Shown here: in pieces, positions 1-9,270 of the stretch
Numbering within the stretch: position 1 is the first letter of the stretch
How the letters are laid out: the number at the start of each line of letters is the position of its first letter
Assembly: GCA_020161455.1 (NCBI GenBank)
Contig: JAIUNZ010000005.1
Coordinates: 62,001-126,000 of the forward strand
Direction: 5' to 3'
Length of the DNA stretch: 64,000 nucleotides
Source: Bacteroidota bacterium
GTDB taxonomy: Bacteria > Bacteroidota > Bacteroidia > Flavobacteriales > Flavobacteriaceae
The notes under the pieces: generated by a model
The model's input: the letters and a program-made list of their open reading frames with translations, nothing else
Databases searched by the model: none
What the model was told of the DNA's origin: nothing
Position numbers and translations under genes: made by a program

Positions 1-479
1 CTTTTTGGTTTTTCGAGTTCTACTTCAGTTGATTTTTTAACTGGTGTTGCTTTTTCAAACTTAGGAGTTTCTTCTTTTTTGTCTGCAGAAATTTTAGGCA
101 CTGAAGTTGAAGCAGGTTTTTTTTCTAAATCAATTTTACCTACCTGTTTTGGAGCACTAACAACTGCTTTCGCTTTGATTAATTCTTGTTGTTGACGTTC
201 TTCATCAAGTTTTCTTTTGTCTTCAATTTCTTTTTCTCTTTCAAGGCGAATAGCTTCTTTTTCTTTACGAATTTCTTCACTGATACCCATGGAAGCTTCT
301 TTCTTCCCTTTGTCTCCAGCAAATTCTCCGCAAAGAACATTGTAAACATCATCGGAAATCTTTGTGTTTGGACTTGCTTCAATGACAACTCCTTTATCTT
401 TTAGATAATCCACAGCTCTTTCCAAAGAAATGTTTAATTCCCTTAAAACTTTATTAATCCTAATATTTCCTTCAGACAT
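1..479 (-). CDS. infB: Translation initiation factor IF-2, N-terminal part (cut by window edge)
   Basis: IF-2 is the GTPase that brings initiator tRNA to the 30S subunit. Only the N-terminal ~159 residues are visible, because the frame runs off the left edge of the window. The start (ATG, 477-479) gives MSEGNIRINKVLRELNISLE, which is the IF2_N helical module. A segment rich in Lys, Glu and Pro follows, the usual variable linker before the G domain. The gene follows nusA on the same strand after a 40-base gap, the conserved rimP-nusA-infB order. The G domain is not in view, so the call rests on the N-terminal module and synteny. Confidence 0.93.
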   Translation of the reverse strand, partial: MSEGNIRINKVLRELNISLERAVDYLKDKGVVIEASPNTKISDDVYNVLCGEFAGDKGKKEASMGISEEIRKEKEAIRLEREKEIEDKRKLDEERQQQELIKAKAVVSAPKQVGKIDLEKKPASTSVPKISADKKEETPKFEKATPVKKSTEVELEKPK

Positions 480-519
480 ATATACTTATTAATGTTATCT
501 GTTTTCTTTTTCTGAAAGT

Positions 520-1761
520 TTAGTCTTCAAACTCTTCTTTCAATATTTTTATTACTTCTAAAATAGTTTCTTCTTCTAAATCCGTTCTGCGAACCAAGTC
601 ATCTACATTTTGACTAAGAATACTTTTGGCAGTATCTAAACCAATTTTTGCAAACTCGTCTATTATCCATCCATCAATTTCATCGCTGAATTCTGATAAC
701 TCAACATCATCATTCTCCATTTCGCTTCCTTCTCGGATAACGTCAAGTTCATAACCAGTTAGCTGTCCAGCCAAACGAATATTATGACCACCTCTACCAA
801 TTGCTTTAGAAACTTCATCTAACTTTAAGAACACTTCTGCTCTTTTAGTTTCTTCATTAATTTTCACAGAAGATACTTTTGCTGGACTTAATGCTCTAGT
901 AATATACAATTGAATATTTGCTGTATAATTAATTACGTCGATATTTTCGTTTCCTAATTCACGAACTATTCCATGAATACGAGAACCTTTCATCCCAACA
1001 CAAGCACCAACTGGATCGATTCTGTCATCATACGAATCTACAGCAACTTTTGCTTTTTCTCCAGGAATTCTTACTACATTTTTAATGTTTATCAAACCAT
1101 CAAACACTTCTGGAATTTCTTGTTCAAATAATTTTTCCAAAAATTTATCTGCCGTTCTTGACATGATGATTTGAGGCTTATTGCCTTTTAGTTCAACATT
1201 TTCAATAATTCCCCTAACGTTGTCACCTTTGCGGAAAAAATCAGACGGAATTTGTTTTTCTTTTGGCAAAACAATTTCATTTCCTTCGTCATCTACCAAA
1301 ATTACAACTCTTGGACGAACATGGTGCACTTCGGCAGTATATATTTCTCCTATTAAATCTTTAAATTGTTTGTAAAGATTAGTGCTATCATGCTCGTGGA
1401 TTTTGGAAATTAAATTTTGACGCAATGCCAAAATAGATCTTCTTCCTAAATCAATAAGTTTTACTTCTTCTGATACTTCTTCACCAATTTCAAAATCGGG
1501 TTCGATTTTTCTTGCTTCAGTCAATGTAATTTCTTCATTTTCTAAATCCAAATCATCATCCGCCACAACGATTCTTCTTCTCCAAATTTCCATATCACCT
1601 TTATCTGGATTGATAATGATGTCAAAATTATCATCTGAACCGTATTTCTTTTTTAAAGCGTTTCTAAAAACATCTTCCAAAATCGCCATCAGCGTCACTC
1701 TATCAATCAGTTTGTCGTCTTTAAACTCTGAAAACGAATCGATTAATGCAATATTCTCCAT
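520..1761 (-). CDS. nusA: Transcription termination/antitermination factor NusA
   Basis: NusA binds RNA polymerase and nascent RNA and modulates pausing, termination and antitermination. The 413-residue product has the N-terminal polymerase-binding domain (about 1-105), an S1 domain (about 135-200), and KH1 and KH2 domains; KH1 carries GACVGMKGSRI and KH2 carries AIGRGGHNIRLAGQ. It ends in an acidic stretch (LKEEFED) and is shorter than the 495-residue E. coli protein, as is common outside the gamma-proteobacteria. It lies 13 bases after rimP and 40 bases before infB, so all three are probably cotranscribed. Confidence 0.97.
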   Translation of the reverse strand: MENIALIDSFSEFKDDKLIDRVTLMAILEDVFRNALKKKYGSDDNFDIIINPDKGDMEIWRRRIVVADDDLDLENEEITLTEARKIEPDFEIGEEVSEEVKLIDLGRRSILALRQNLISKIHEHDSTNLYKQFKDLIGEIYTAEVHHVRPRVVILVDDEGNEIVLPKEKQIPSDFFRKGDNVRGIIENVELKGNKPQIIMSRTADKFLEKLFEQEIPEVFDGLINIKNVVRIPGEKAKVAVDSYDDRIDPVGACVGMKGSRIHGIVRELGNENIDVINYTANIQLYITRALSPAKVSSVKINEETKRAEVFLKLDEVSKAIGRGGHNIRLAGQLTGYELDVIREGSEMENDDVELSEFSDEIDGWIIDEFAKIGLDTAKSILSQNVDDLVRRTDLEEETILEVIKILKEEFED

Positions 1762-1774
1762 GCCTAATTTTTAA

Positions 1775-2245
1775 TTAAAATATTATTGTAACAATTGCTT
1801 CTTTTATATCTGAATAAGAAATTTTCCTGTTGTTTTGAACAGTTTCTTTTCCTTTACCTATTTTTTTTGGTTCTCTTGAAAACCAAGACAACGTTATGAA
1901 ATCATCATTTACATCTTCTAATTTTGCTTCCAACGTTTCATTAGCTAGTGTTTTAACCTTTAATGTTCTACCAATATTTTTTTTGTATTGTCTAAAACTT
2001 TTTAAAGGAGTTGAAACACCTGCTGAGGCAACTTCTAGTGAAAAATCTTGCTCTTCCCTATCTAAGTTGTTTTCAATAAAACGACTAACATCAATGCAAT
2101 CTTGAAGATTTACACCATTATCACCATCTATTGCTATAGAAATTTTAAATGCCTCTGAAATCTTCAAATCAACCAAAAACAATGAAGGATTTACCTTTAG
2201 AGCATTTTCAATCTGTTCGCTAACTTTTTCTTTAAATGTCATCAT
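1775..2245 (-). CDS. rimP: Ribosome maturation factor RimP
   Basis: RimP is needed for late maturation of the 30S subunit. The 156-residue protein has the usual two-domain layout: an N-terminal alpha/beta domain containing [19 protein letters not shown] and [14 protein letters not shown], and a C-terminal Sm-like barrel containing TLKVKT and ITLSW. It is the first gene of the rimP-nusA-infB operon. Two ATGs are adjacent (2245 and 2242) and either could be the start. A hairpin followed by a short T run lies directly upstream in the leader (separate entry). Confidence 0.93.
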   Translation of the reverse strand: MMTFKEKVSEQIENALKVNPSLFLVDLKISEAFKISIAIDGDNGVNLQDCIDVSRFIENNLDREEQDFSLEVASAGVSTPLKSFRQYKKNIGRTLKVKTLANETLEAKLEDVNDDFITLSWFSREPKKIGKGKETVQNNRKISYSDIKEAIVTIIF

Positions 2246-2250
2246 TTTTA

Positions 2251-2277
2251 TAAAAAGAGGGAAGCATTGCTTCCCTC
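2251..2277 (-). promoter_or_regulatory. Terminator-like hairpin in the rimP leader
   Basis: On the minus strand GAGGGAAGC and GCTTCCCTC form a 9-bp stem (2257-2265 with 2269-2277) around a 3-base loop, followed by five T residues ending about six bases before the rimP ATG. No minus-strand gene lies immediately upstream, and the likely promoter at 2310-2317 is only about 35 bases away. The hairpin is therefore inside the operon leader and could be an attenuator. Its function is inferred. Confidence 0.6.
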
Positions 2278-2309
2278 ATCATTTAAAATCAAAATTGTAA
2301 ATAACGGTG

Positions 2310-2317
2310 CAAATATA
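2310..2317 (-). promoter_or_regulatory. Probable -7 element of the rimP-nusA-infB promoter
   Basis: The minus strand reads TATATTTGCAC here, an exact match to the Bacteroidota -7 consensus TAnnTTTG. The -33 region is T-rich but has no clear TTG. The position fits a start of transcription about 55 bases before rimP. Confidence 0.6.
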
Positions 2318-2343
2318 GTTATTTTTTTATAAATGAAAAAACA

Positions 2344-2373
2344 TTGTTGATTCAAAAAATATTATTACCTTTA
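2344..2373 (+). promoter_or_regulatory. Probable promoter of the universal stress protein gene
   Basis: TTG (2344-2346) and TACCTTTA (2366-2373) are 19 bases apart, the spacing of the Bacteroidota promoter. The implied transcription start is near 2380, which supports the ATG at 2409 over the more upstream in-frame ATG at 2376. Confidence 0.55.
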
Positions 2374-2408
2374 AAGTGTTAATTTTAAAAACCAAAATTT
2401 CAATTTTT

Positions 2409-3233
2409 ATGAAAAAAATATTAGTCCCAACTGACTTTTCTGATCATGCACATTATGCCTTAAAAGTTGCTGCTGAAATTGCAAAAAAAAATAATGGAGA
2501 AGTTATTCTGTTACACATGTTAGAATTGCCGAGTCAAGCTGGCGATGCTATCGGTAGCGGTCATGAACTTCCAGAAATAATGTTGTTTAAAAACGCAGCA
2601 ATAAATAAACTTGAAGAACTGATGGACGATCCTTGTTTAGATGGGGTAAATGTTTCAGAAGTAATTCAGTTTGAATTGGCATTTGACGGAATCATGAATA
2701 TTAGCAAAAAGAACAACGTTGATCTAGTTGTTATGGGTTCTCATGGTGCAAGTGGATTTAAAGAAATGTTCATCGGGTCAAACGCAGAAAAAGTTGTTAG
2801 AAATTCTGAAATTCCTGTTTTAATCATTAAGAAAGATAGCGCAAACTTTAATATTGATAAGTTTGTTTTTGCATCCGATTTTACAGAAGAAATTAGAAAA
2901 CCTTTTGAAAAAGTAGTTCAATTTGCCAATGAATTTGATGCAGAATTGCATTTAGTTATGATTAATACACCCAGCAATTTTAAACCAACACATGTTTCAC
3001 ATCAAATAATGGATGAATTCATTGCTAAATTTAGCATCCGTAAATTTTCTAAACATATTTATAATGACACTAATGTTGAAAACGGGATTTTAAACTTTGC
3101 AAATCACATCAATGCGGATTTAATAGGGATGAGTACTCATGGAAGAAAAGGTTTAGCCCATTTCTTTAATGGAAGTATTAGTGAAGATTTAGTAAATCAT
3201 GCTGTTAGACCAGTAGTAACTTTTAAAATATAG
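2409..3233 (+). CDS. Universal stress protein, tandem UspA domains
   Basis: This cytoplasmic stress protein has two UspA domains in 274 residues. The start at 2409 gives MKKILVPTDFSDHAHYALKV, the canonical first strand and helix of a UspA domain; the frame is open for 11 more codons upstream, but these lie at or before the predicted transcription start. Domain 1 (about 1-140) ends with the nucleotide-binding pattern GSHGASGFKEMFIGSNAE. Domain 2 (about 150-274) has STHGRKGLAHFFNGSISED. Both patterns resemble the ATP-binding G-x2-G-x9-G-S/T type. The gene is monocistronic and ends at a bidirectional terminator. The signal it responds to cannot be read from the sequence. Confidence 0.9.
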   Translation: MKKILVPTDFSDHAHYALKVAAEIAKKNNGEVILLHMLELPSQAGDAIGSGHELPEIMLFKNAAINKLEELMDDPCLDGVNVSEVIQFELAFDGIMNISKKNNVDLVVMGSHGASGFKEMFIGSNAEKVVRNSEIPVLIIKKDSANFNIDKFVFASDFTEEIRKPFEKVVQFANEFDAELHLVMINTPSNFKPTHVSHQIMDEFIAKFSIRKFSKHIYNDTNVENGILNFANHINADLIGMSTHGRKGLAHFFNGSISEDLVNHAVRPVVTFKI

Positions 3234-3254
3234 ATAGTAAGTAATATTTAAAAC

Positions 3255-3284
3255 AAAAAAATCCTGCGAATTGCAGGATTTTTT
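3255..3284. terminator. Bidirectional terminator between usp and tRNA-Gln
   Basis: ATCCTGC (3261-3267) pairs with GCAGGAT (3273-3279) around GAATT, flanked by A and T runs, so it can act on both strands. It separates the plus-strand usp gene from the minus-strand tRNA. Confidence 0.85.
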
Positions 3285-3285
3285 G

Positions 3286-3356
3286 TTGGTCTACCAGGAC
3301 TCGAACCTGGAAAGACTGCACCAAAAACAGTTGTGTTACCATTACACCATAGACCA
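3286..3356 (-). tRNA. tRNA-Gln (anticodon TTG)
   Basis: The minus strand folds as a cloverleaf of 71 bases. The acceptor stem is TGGTCTA with TAGACCA. The anticodon stem ACTGT/GCAGT encloses the loop TTTTGGT, giving anticodon TTG (Gln, codon CAA). The T arm contains GGTTCGAGTCC. CCA is not encoded; it would be added after transcription. Confidence 0.95.
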
Positions 3357-3577
3357 ATTTGCTTAATGCGAGTGCAAATTTATAACAAATTTTGTTTTAT
3401 ACAAGTAAATTTAATAAAAAAACAGGTTATTATAAAATTATTGAAGACATTTGAATGCAATAATCTGTCAATTAATCCGTTGTAATAATATAGAAAAATT
3501 TGTTAATACTTTAAGTTTTAACGTAAAAAATAGTTTCTTTGTACCACCTTTTAAAAGCAACACATATAAATTGATTT

Positions 3578-6500
3578 ATGCAACATTTTAACTTTAATAA
3601 ATGGAATACCATTTTAGGATGGTCAACATTTGCAATTGCACTTATTACTTTCACGCTTACTGTTGAACCAACCATGAGTTTTTGGGATTGTGGCGAATAC
3701 ATTTCTACTTCTGCCAAATTAGAAGTTGGGCATCCGCCTGGAGCACCACTTTTTCAAATTCTAGGCGCATTCTTTGCAATGTTTGCTACGAGTAAGGAAA
3801 CTATTGCCTTAATGGTAAACATGCTTTCTGTATTTTCAAGTGCTTTTACCATATTATTTATGTTTTGGTCATCTTCCATAATATTAAGGAAATTGGTTTC
3901 TCAATTTAGCGAAGTAGATAAATCAAAATCAATCGTAATTCTTGGAAGTTCATTTGTTGGCGCATTGGCTTATACTTTTTCAGATAGTTTTTGGTATAAT
4001 GCCGTAGAAGCAGAGGTATATGCCATGGCATCTTTATTTATAGCTTTGCTGTTCTGGTTAGGATTGCGCTGGGAAGAAGACATGAATACCCCAAAAGGTA
4101 ATCGTTGGTTGTTATTGATTTCATTAGTAATAGGACTTTCATTTGGCGTTCACTTTATGGCATTATTAACGATTCCATCTATTGGTTTTTTATATTTTTT
4201 CAAAAATTACAAAAAGGTCACGGTCAAAAACTTTGTACTTGCAAATATTATTATCGTAGCTATTTTGCTATTTATTTTCAAATTGCTCTTACCTTATACA
4301 TTAGCATTTTTTGGAAAAACTGAGATTTTTATGGTCAATAATTTCGGACTGCCTTTCAACTCTGGAACTATTTTCGCTGTTTTATTAATCTTAGGATTCT
4401 TTTATTTTGGATTAAAATATACACGCGAAAAAGGACATCCGTTTTATAATACCATAATTCTTTGTATTCTCTTTGTCTTGTTGGGCTTTTCAACTTGGAT
4501 GATGTTGCCTATTCGCGCAAATGCCGATACTCCAATTAACGAAAACAAACCATCGGATGCAGCTGAAGTTTTAGCGTATTATAACCGTGAACAATATGGA
4601 GTTAATCCTTTATTTTATGGACCTCAATACACTGATACTTTTGCAGGATTAGATCCAGATGAGCCATATCTAGACAAAGCACCAAATTACGAAAGAGATT
4701 ACAAAACCGGAAAATATGTAATTGTAAATAATTGGAAAAATGCTGATCAAAATACAAACAATCAACACAAAGCCATTTTACCAAGACTTTGGAGCACAGA
4801 TCATATTGAAAACTACATGATATTCACAAGTCCTCCAAAATTTGATTTAAATTATGATTATCCGTTTGAAGAAGATTTAGCTCAATATGGTGTGAATTTA
4901 GACAGTTTAAGTAGCGATCAAATATCACAAGCTACGGAGCAATTAAAGGATGAATTGCGAAGTTCAATCAGAGAATTTAAAGAGGCGTATGCTCACAAAA
5001 AAGTTGACAATGAAGACTATGTAAACTTCTTAAAAAAATATGGCGATTACTTAATCGTTGAAAAACCTTCCACCTTTGACAACCTTTGGTTCATGTTTGA
5101 ATATCAGTTTGGTTACATGTATGGAAGGTATTTACTTTGGAATTTTGTGGGAAGACAAAATGATATTCAAGGAAAATATGACAATTTAGATGGTAACTGG
5201 ATGAGTGGCATTAAAGTTATTGACGAACTTCATCTTGGAAAAGGTATTGATTCCAATTTAACCGATGACATTAAAAACAACAAAGGACGAAACTTTTATT
5301 ATTTCCTTCCGTTTTTACTAGGGATTATTGGATTACTCTACCATGCAAATAAAGATTTGAAAAGTTTCTATGTACTGCTCGCTTTATTCCTATTTACAGG
5401 TTTAGCATTAAAAATATACCTAAACGAACGACCATTTGAACCAAGAGAAAGAGATTATGCACTTGTTGGATCATTCTATGTTTTTGCAATTTGGATTGGC
5501 TTTGGTGTCTATGCTATATACGAAAAGACATCACAATATTTGAAATCTAAGTTAATTGGACCAGTAATTGTGGGTATATGTTTACTTGCTGCTCCAATAT
5601 TAATGGCTTCACAAAACTGGGATGATCATGATAGAAGCGGCAAATATACAGCTATCGCAATGGCAAAAAACTATCTTGAATCTTGTGACCAAAATGCTAT
5701 TTTATTTACTATTGGCGATAATGACACTTTTCCTCTTTGGTATGCACAAGAAATTGAAAACGTGCGTCCTGATATAAAAATTGTAAACACACAATTATTC
5801 ATGACCGATTGGTACATTGATCAAATGAAACGCAAAACTTATACTTCTGACGGTTTGCCAATTTCATTCACACACGATGAATATGTTGGTGATAAATTAG
5901 ATTATGCAGTTCGAATTGTAAAAACAGAGGCTCGTTGGGAATTGAAAGATATGTTGAACTTTATAAAACTTCCCGAATCAACAATTGATTTGCCTAACGG
6001 ACAAAAAGTTCATTTCTACCCAACCAATAAGTTTAGAATCACTATCGACAAAGAAAACATTATTAAAAACAAAGTCGTTAATCCTAAAGACTATGATTCC
6101 ATAGTGCCTTATATCGATTTGGACATTAAAGACAGAGCCTTATATAAAAACAGAATCATGATGCTTGATGTTATTGCCAACAACAATTGGAAAAGACCTG
6201 TTTATTTTACAGGTGGAAGTTTTGGCGATGATGATTATTTGTGGATGAAAGATTATCTTCAACTGGATGGATTGGTATATAAATTAGTACCAATTAAAAC
6301 TAAAATTGATAGAGAATATTCTATCGAAATGGGGAAAATTGACAGTGATAAAATGTATGACTTGGTTACTAAGTGGGAATGGGGCAATGGTGACAAGACA
6401 ACTATTTATCATGATACTGAAACCAGAAAAAACAGTATTTCATACCGAACCAATATGTCAAGATTAGTAGAGCAGCTTATCAAAGAAGGAAAAAATGAAA

Positions 6501-6856
6501 AAGCCAAAAAAATAATTGATGAAGCTATCACCAAAATGCCTATTGATTATTATGGTTATTACACCATGGTAGAACCTTTTGCTGGCGAATATTACAAATT
6601 AGGAGAAAAAGAAAAAGCTCGTGAATTACTAGAAAAATTAATGACTAAGTACAAACAAAGTTTAACCTATTTTTCAGGGATTCAACCTTCCATTCAAAAC
6701 GGAATTGCTACTGACATCATTACTGACATTGAACGTTATAGAAGTCTTCTGATTACTATGAAAGAAAACGGCGATGATGCATTCTACAACAAAAACAAAG
6801 AAACATTTAATGCTTTCAACAAACGATTTACTCGTTTTGGAAGAGAAATGGAATAA
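3578..6856 (+). CDS. DUF2723 multi-spanning membrane protein
   Basis: The 1092-residue protein belongs to the DUF2723 family, common in Bacteroidota. The N-terminal ~680 residues hold about ten hydrophobic segments, with a conserved loop after the first containing SFWDCGEYISTSAKL and VGHPPGAPLFQ. An acidic loop after the first segment and the overall layout recall GT-C-fold glycosyltransferases such as protein O-mannosyltransferases; this functional idea is inference. A large soluble region follows. The last ~150 residues (EKAKKIIDEAITKMP, EKARELLEKLMTKY) look like TPR-type helical pairs. A strong hairpin terminator follows directly. The gene is probably monocistronic. The substrate is unknown. 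Confidence 0.85.
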   Translation: MQHFNFNKWNTILGWSTFAIALITFTLTVEPTMSFWDCGEYISTSAKLEVGHPPGAPLFQILGAFFAMFATSKETIALMVNMLSVFSSAFTILFMFWSSSIILRKLVSQFSEVDKSKSIVILGSSFVGALAYTFSDSFWYNAVEAEVYAMASLFIALLFWLGLRWEEDMNTPKGNRWLLLISLVIGLSFGVHFMALLTIPSIGFLYFFKNYKKVTVKNFVLANIIIVAILLFIFKLLLPYTLAFFGKTEIFMVNNFGLPFNSGTIFAVLLILGFFYFGLKYTREKGHPFYNTIILCILFVLLGFSTWMMLPIRANADTPINENKPSDAAEVLAYYNREQYGVNPLFYGPQYTDTFAGLDPDEPYLDKAPNYERDYKTGKYVIVNNWKNADQNTNNQHKAILPRLWSTDHIENYMIFTSPPKFDLNYDYPFEEDLAQYGVNLDSLSSDQISQATEQLKDELRSSIREFKEAYAHKKVDNEDYVNFLKKYGDYLIVEKPSTFDNLWFMFEYQFGYMYGRYLLWNFVGRQNDIQGKYDNLDGNWMSGIKVIDELHLGKGIDSNLTDDIKNNKGRNFYYFLPFLLGIIGLLYHANKDLKSFYVLLALFLFTGLALKIYLNERPFEPRERDYALVGSFYVFAIWIGFGVYAIYEKTSQYLKSKLIGPVIVGICLLAAPILMASQNWDDHDRSGKYTAIAMAKNYLESCDQNAILFTIGDNDTFPLWYAQEIENVRPDIKIVNTQLFMTDWYIDQMKRKTYTSDGLPISFTHDEYVGDKLDYAVRIVKTEARWELKDMLNFIKLPESTIDLPNGQKVHFYPTNKFRITIDKENIIKNKVVNPKDYDSIVPYIDLDIKDRALYKNRIMMLDVIANNNWKRPVYFTGGSFGDDDYLWMKDYLQLDGLVYKLVPIKTKIDREYSIEMGKIDSDKMYDLVTKWEWGNGDKTTIYHDTETRKNSISYRTNMSRLVEQLIKEGKNEKAKKIIDEAITKMPIDYYGYYTMVEPFAGEYYKLGEKEKARELLEKLMTKYKQSLTYFSGIQPSIQNGIATDIITDIERYRSLLITMKENGDDAFYNKNKETFNAFNKRFTRFGREME

Positions 6857-6876
6857 TACTGATTATTAATTCAATA

Positions 6877-6916
6877 AATGTGCAAATTTGAAACCTCATT
6901 TTTGCACATTTTTTTT
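6877..6916 (+). terminator. Rho-independent terminator after the DUF2723 gene
   Basis: AATGTGCAAA (6877-6886) pairs with TTTGCACATT (6901-6910) and is followed by a T run. Confidence 0.85.
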
Positions 6917-6933
6917 ATTCTTATCTTTACCAC

Positions 6934-7590
6934 ATGAGTTATTGGGCAAAATCAAGAATATGGATGAAATGGTTGTTTCCTAACCATATTTGGAAAATAA
7001 AAACAACTGAAAAAAAAGTATTTCTAACTTTTGATGATGGACCAACGCCAGAAATTACGAATTGGGTTTTGGCTCAATTAAAATCCTTCAATGCTAAAGC
7101 AAGTTTCTTTTGTATTGGAGATAATATTCAGAAATTTCCCGAAATAGTCTCTCAAATCCTAAAACACAATCACAGCGTTGGAAACCATACTTTTAATCAT
7201 CTCAATGGTTGGAAAACGGAAACTGAGAAGTATGTAGAAAATACTGAATTATGCCAAAAAGAGTTGGAAGATGGAAGATGGAAAAAGGAAGATTTACAGA
7301 CTAAAACCTACAGACTATTTCGTCCGCCGTATGGAAAAATAAAACCATCACAATCTAAAAAATTGCGAAAAATGGGATACAAAATAGTTATGTGGGATAT
7401 AATCTCTTATGATTTTGACCAAACTATTACAAAAGAAAAATGTTTAGAAAATGTGCTTAAAAATATTGAAAACGGTAGCATTATCGTTTTTCATGACAGT
7501 CAAAAATCTTGGAAAAACTTAGAATACGTTTTGCCAAAGACCTTGGAGTTTCTAAAAGAAAAAGGTTTTTCTTCTGAAAAAATAATTTAA
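6934..7590 (+). CDS. Polysaccharide deacetylase family protein (NodB homology)
   Basis: Such enzymes remove acetyl groups from N-acetylglucosamine-type polymers using a divalent metal. The 218-residue product has motif 1 FLTFDDGPTP (D34, D35), motif 2 with metal-binding His in VGNHTFNH (H85, H89), motif 3 RLFRPPYGK, and motif 4 IIVFHDS, so the catalytic set looks complete. No signal peptide is obvious. An unusual feature is a run of four seven-base repeats at 7263-7290 encoding LEDGRWKKED just before motif 3 (see findings). The 3' end overlaps the convergent thioredoxin-like gene by 4 bases. Confidence 0.9.
   Translation: MSYWAKSRIWMKWLFPNHIWKIKTTEKKVFLTFDDGPTPEITNWVLAQLKSFNAKASFFCIGDNIQKFPEIVSQILKHNHSVGNHTFNHLNGWKTETEKYVENTELCQKELEDGRWKKEDLQTKTYRLFRPPYGKIKPSQSKKLRKMGYKIVMWDIISYDFDQTITKEKCLENVLKNIENGSIIVFHDSQKSWKNLEYVLPKTLEFLKEKGFSSEKII
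7263..7290 (+). repeat. Heptamer tandem repeat inside the deacetylase gene
   Basis: Four consecutive 7-base units GTTGGAA, GATGGAA, GATGGAA and AAAGGAA lie within the coding sequence between deacetylase motifs 2 and 3. The same GNNGGAA unit occurs at 57576-57617 and, on the minus strand, at 38946-38987. Confidence 0.8.
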
Positions 7591-7883
7591 AGTTGGTCTT
7601 GAACAATATTTATCAAAGTATTGGCATCCAATTCACCTGATTGACGCCAAACCATTTGACCTTCTTTATAAATCATCAAAGTAGGAAGTCCTTTTATACG
7701 AAGTGCTTCGGCTAATTCTTGATTTTTATCAACGTCAATTTTAATCACTTTTGCTTTGTCGCCAAGTGCAGCTGCTACATCTCTAATTACAGGATGCATA
7801 GAAACCGATGAATCATTCCATTCGGTATAAAAGTCGATTAACACCGGTACTTGAGCGTTAATTAATTCTCCAAATTTTGACAT
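7587..7883 (-). CDS. Thioredoxin-fold protein lacking the redox CXXC
   Basis: The 98-residue protein aligns over its length with thioredoxin: VPVLIDFYTEW for strand 3, KAVKI-type KVIKIDVDKN, and the cis-proline loop KGLPTLMIYKEGQ. The active site WCGPC is replaced by WNDSS (residues 22-26), and the whole protein contains no cysteine. It therefore cannot do thiol-disulfide exchange. Conservation of the fold and cis-Pro suggests a binding or chaperone role; this is inference. It is cytoplasmic (no signal peptide) and probably monocistronic. Its stop codon overlaps that of the convergent deacetylase gene. Confidence 0.85.
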   Translation of the reverse strand: MSKFGELINAQVPVLIDFYTEWNDSSVSMHPVIRDVAAALGDKAKVIKIDVDKNQELAEALRIKGLPTLMIYKEGQMVWRQSGELDANTLINIVQDQL

Positions 7884-7955
7884 AAAACCAAAATATTAAA
7901 TTTCTTTTTACAAAGAAATGAATTTTTATAACACAAATGTAGCATTTTTAACTAA

Positions 7956-9188
7956 TTATGCTACATTTTTGTCTTTTTTTAGTTCAATTATGGTAATTTC
8001 TGGCCAAATACCCACTCTTCCTGGATAGGCATGAAATCCAAAACCTCTATTTACATATATATATCTTCCTAAATTTTCGTATAATCCAGCCCATTGTTTG
8101 TAAACATACTGTACTGGACTCCATTTTAACCAACCAGGAATTTCTATCCCAAATTGAAAACCATGTGTATGTCCTGCAAGTGTTAATTGAAAATGTTTTT
8201 CGTGATTTTTAACCACATATTCCCAATGAGTAGGATCATGACTCATCAAAATTTTAAAATCTTCTTTGGTTAAATTTTCAGATGCTTTGTTGATGTCGCC
8301 TTTTTCTCCAAAGTTTTTTCCCCAATTTTCAACTCCAACAAGTGCAATTTCTTGATTGTCTTTCTTTATTTTCACGTGTTCATCCAACATTAATCTGAAA
8401 TCTATTTGACGATGCAAATCTTTTACTGCCTCAAAATTATCTTCCAATGCTTTATCAGATGGCCAATTTTTATAAGTTCCATAATCATGGTTGCCCAAAA
8501 TGGAATATTTTCCATAAGTTGGATTTTTCAACCCTTTGAACATTTCTACCCAAGGATGCATTTCTGTTGCATCAGTATTGACAATATCTCCCGTAAAAAG
8601 TAATACATCAAATTCTTGTTTATTGATTAAATTTATAGCGTATTGTATTTTTTCAGGGTTATCAAAACTTCCGCTATGTATGTCTGAAATTTGAGCTAAA
8701 ACAAATCCATCAAAATTATCAGGCAAATCTGGGAATGTGAGCGTCTGTTTGATGATTTTAAAGTTATATTTTCCAATGGTCATTCCGTATAAAAAGGAAA
8801 CAAACGGTATGGCAGCTAATCCAACAGCTATTTGGCTAACGAATTTTCTTCTTTCGGGCAAAAAACTTCCATAATCGTTATCTCCAAGAAATCTTGTAAT
8901 TGTTCCCGAAAAAACCCTATATATATCTTCTACAATCATTACAAAAGTGATGAGCAATTTTGGCACTAACGTCAATAATAGTAAACCAATTGTAAATAAT
9001 GATTGCTTGGTTTGTCCGACACTTCTATCAAAATGAAAAAATCCATTTACAATATAGATGATGACAACAAGGTTTAGGATAATATAAACAAACTGATACG
9101 ATCGAACTTTTGTTAGTGTTCTAAATGCCTGAAAAGCATAAATTTCAACAATGGCGACCAATAAGAATACAAAAAGCCAACGAAACAT
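7956..9188 (-). CDS. Membrane-anchored metallophosphoesterase
   Basis: The N-terminal ~150 residues contain four or so hydrophobic segments (MFRWLFVFLLVAIVEIYAFQ and later ones); the C-terminal domain is a calcineurin-like phosphoesterase. Metal-binding motifs are visible in order: SDIHSG, TGDIVN, LGNHDYG, and LAGHTHGFQ. The layout matches the YkuE/YaeI type of membrane-linked phosphoesterase, where lipid or lipid-linked phosphates are possible substrates; the true substrate is not determinable here. I chose the ATG at 9188, giving 410 residues and placing the first membrane segment at the N-terminus, although the frame is open for 13 further codons upstream. Confidence 0.87.
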   Translation of the reverse strand: MFRWLFVFLLVAIVEIYAFQAFRTLTKVRSYQFVYIILNLVVIIYIVNGFFHFDRSVGQTKQSLFTIGLLLLTLVPKLLITFVMIVEDIYRVFSGTITRFLGDNDYGSFLPERRKFVSQIAVGLAAIPFVSFLYGMTIGKYNFKIIKQTLTFPDLPDNFDGFVLAQISDIHSGSFDNPEKIQYAINLINKQEFDVLLFTGDIVNTDATEMHPWVEMFKGLKNPTYGKYSILGNHDYGTYKNWPSDKALEDNFEAVKDLHRQIDFRLMLDEHVKIKKDNQEIALVGVENWGKNFGEKGDINKASENLTKEDFKILMSHDPTHWEYVVKNHEKHFQLTLAGHTHGFQFGIEIPGWLKWSPVQYVYKQWAGLYENLGRYIYVNRGFGFHAYPGRVGIWPEITIIELKKDKNVA

Positions 9189-9270
9189 GTTTTTATAATT
9201 TTTAACAAAGTAACAAAGAAATAGCAACTATTAAAGTAACCTTTAGTTATTTTTTAACGTATGCTGGCAT

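Noticed and set aside
2376-2408. Upstream start for the universal stress protein
   Set aside because: The ATG at 2376 lies at or before the predicted transcription start, and UspA homology begins exactly at the ATG at 2409.
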